Of a stretch of DNA of 64,000 nucleotides, positions 62,381 through 64,000 are shown one piece after another. The notes beneath the pieces are model-generated. The model was not told where the DNA came from. It ran no database searches and saw only the letters and a program-made list of their open reading frames with translations. The stretch is from NCBI GenBank assembly GCA_903813345.2, contig CAIIXF020000004.1:19938477-20002476 (forward strand). Direction: 5' to 3'. Made by a program: the position numbers and the translations under genes. Every line of letters starts with the position of its first letter. Within the stretch, counting starts at the first letter, position 1. This DNA comes from Owenia fusiformis. Taxonomy: Eukaryota > Annelida > Polychaeta > Sabellida > Oweniidae.

Positions 62381-64000
62381 ATGGGAAAGCGAAAGAATGG
62401 CGAGGAAACGGCAGAGGGAGACCAAACAATCCCTCTCCCAATCCAGACATTCCTATGGAGGCAGTCGAGGTAAAGCAGAATTAATTTATAGAATCGTCTA
62501 TTTTTATTCCGTTTCATTTCCATATCCCTGACAAATGAATTATCAAGCATCAAAGCATAATCCCCATGATAGATTTAAGTTTCTATTTTTTGTAATTTTT
62601 CAGTGCTTTTATTCGACCAAAGCTAGGAAAGATGACTGAAGCTTCATGCATGGTAAGTGTTACATGTAAATCATTATTCCACTTGTAATTAGATTCACAG
62701 CTTAATTATCCAATTAGTACAGGTGGACTGCTAGGGCATATATCTTTATCAAATGTTTACAGTTACTGAAGGCTCTTATTGTACTCCTGGAAATAGAGAA
62801 ATCCAGGAGGTATCAGTTGAGAATGATTGATTTGTTACGTGAACACTCATCAACCCTACTTGTCAAAATGGTGAAACATGATGTCTTTACCCAAACTTTC
62901 ATCAGTTATCTATTCTTGATCTAAATAAGACCAACAATTCATCTCAAATTCTTCAATATAATGTATGCATGAATGTAAAATGAACATGTAAATTAGTAAA
63001 GTGAATACTTATCAGACCCTTATCAACATGTAAATAAACAAATTAAATGCTTAAGGTCAGACTGCACTTTCTACCATTTTGATGACCAAATGCTTTTTTC
63101 AGATGAAAATAACTCATTCCAAACAAAGTCTAAATCTTTCATTTTTGCACAAAAGTTACTTTAGTGTACCAAGCAGATTAATAGTTTAGTGTCATTTTTT
63201 CTTTAGAATGTATAAATAACTATAAAATTGAGCAGTCTTCTTTTCAAAATTGCAAAAAATCTCACCATGCAGATCTACCTTAACTGCTGTATCTCCTGAT
63301 TTATTATTTCCTGATTTATTTTAGTCTTAGGTCCAGAATAAATGTTGATTCTTGTCAGCTCAAGAGATTTAATCAGAGTTCTTGAAATCCAGGGCTCCAA
63401 TAATTGAGTGAGGAACCCCTCGCTTAAGTAACCAGGATGCTCAGACAACACATTCAAGACTTTATGATATTCACCAGATAACATCCTGGTTGCTGAAATG
63501 AGGAAATTTTTATTTGATTATTGGAGTTGCAAGATATATTTGCTTGTGACTGGCTGCTGGGTACTGAAAAGTTGATACTCATACATATTTTACCCTTACA
63601 AATATAGCCGGAAGGGTATGACGAATTATTTTCAATGATTAACACTGAAATTTATTCAGATTGATATATCTTCATATTTTTTGTTTTTTATAGTCATTTG
63701 AGAGGGTCCTTGTACAGAACATCCACCATGGGCTATCCCCAAGTCTTTGTGAAGCCATACAGAGTATTTCACGCTGGAAATTAATCCAAGGAGCCTTCCC
63801 CCATGTCATGCATTGCTGCGGGTCCCTTTTACATGCTAGGAAACAATCTGATCCCCATGGTAAATTTACCACTGCCCAGACAAAGTTGCTATACACCCTA
63901 CATTGGATTCTCTTAGACTCAGCATCAGAATGTGAAGATTCAGATGCTGAGAAACCTACCAATAACAATAAAGCTCCGTTATCTTACATGCATAGCATAG
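62381..64000 (+). CDS. UNC80: UNC80 (NALCN channel complex), exons 1-3, partial at right edge
   Basis: Exons: 62381-62469, 62604-62652, 63694-64000 (continues beyond the window). Phases agree (2, then 0). The N-terminus MGKRKNGEETAEGD leads to the conserved IPLPIQTFLWRQ, then SAFIRPKLGKMTEASCM, then SFERVLVQNIHHGLSPSLCE, AIQSISRWKLIQGAFPHVMH and TKLLYTLHWILLDSASEC, all matching the start of UNC80 proteins. UNC80 is a very large scaffold that links UNC79 and the sodium-leak channel NALCN at the plasma membrane and sets neuronal resting excitability. Only about 148 residues are visible here. The open frame on the opposite strand of exon 3 is a shadow. ATG 62381 is chosen because it gives the family-like basic start. 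Confidence 0.95.

Noticed and set aside
63672-63968. 98-residue minus-strand ORF
   Set aside because: Shadow of UNC80 exon 3 on the plus strand.
1-64000. tRNA, rRNA or other structured RNA genes
   Set aside because: Many hairpins were found but all fit MITE or foldback elements; I saw no tRNA-like box A/B pair with a cloverleaf.

Overview
The window is eukaryotic nuclear DNA. Its genes are split by phase-consistent GT-AG introns, it is AT-rich, and it is crowded with MITEs, foldback elements, LINE 3' ends and minisatellites. The conserved proteins (CSN6, MIPEP, UNC80, a GH35 beta-galactosidase) show it is an animal. Repeat style (tacatgta and gtaggcctac motifs, cgtagccaggggg-type repeats) and compact introns suggest a marine invertebrate such as a lophotrochozoan or non-vertebrate deuterostome. 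The species cannot be fixed from sequence alone.

Layout. 1-7.7 kb is repeats only: a pentamer satellite and its inverted partner around a large foldback element with a second element nested inside, then a 5'-truncated LINE and diverged tandem repeats. 7.8-16.0 kb (+) holds a 10-exon gene for a secreted protein with two von Willebrand A domains; the model carries one in-frame TAA. 17.3-28.35 kb is an 11-kb satellite of a 61-bp unit interrupted by a LINE 3' end. 29.6-38.7 kb (-) is a complete 9-exon COP9 signalosome subunit 6 gene (313 codons). 38.7-47 kb is foldback elements, dispersed repeats and a 22-bp minisatellite. 47.1-49.2 kb (+) is a single-exon 705-residue membrane-anchored GH35 beta-galactosidase-like gene. 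52.2-61.3 kb (-) is a complete 17-exon mitochondrial intermediate peptidase gene (698 codons). 62.4-64 kb (+) holds the first three exons of UNC80, running off the right edge.

The genes are unrelated in function (signalosome, lysosomal-type or surface glycosidase, mitochondrial presequence processing, NALCN channel complex, extracellular matrix or adhesion), so this is ordinary animal gene order and not an operon or pathway cluster. MIPEP and UNC80 are head-to-head, about 1.06 kb apart; GLB1-like and MIPEP are convergent.

The most unusual signal is inside MIPEP. Three of its introns carry tandem duplications of exon edges with their splice sites: about 16 extra copies of the exon-4 acceptor edge, 8 extra copies of the exon-14 acceptor edge, and a decayed 69-bp copy of the exon-7 donor edge. 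These arrays multiply functional-looking splice sites next to the real ones. All gene models were assembled by eye from splice motifs, phase and recalled family similarity; no alignment or transcript evidence was available.
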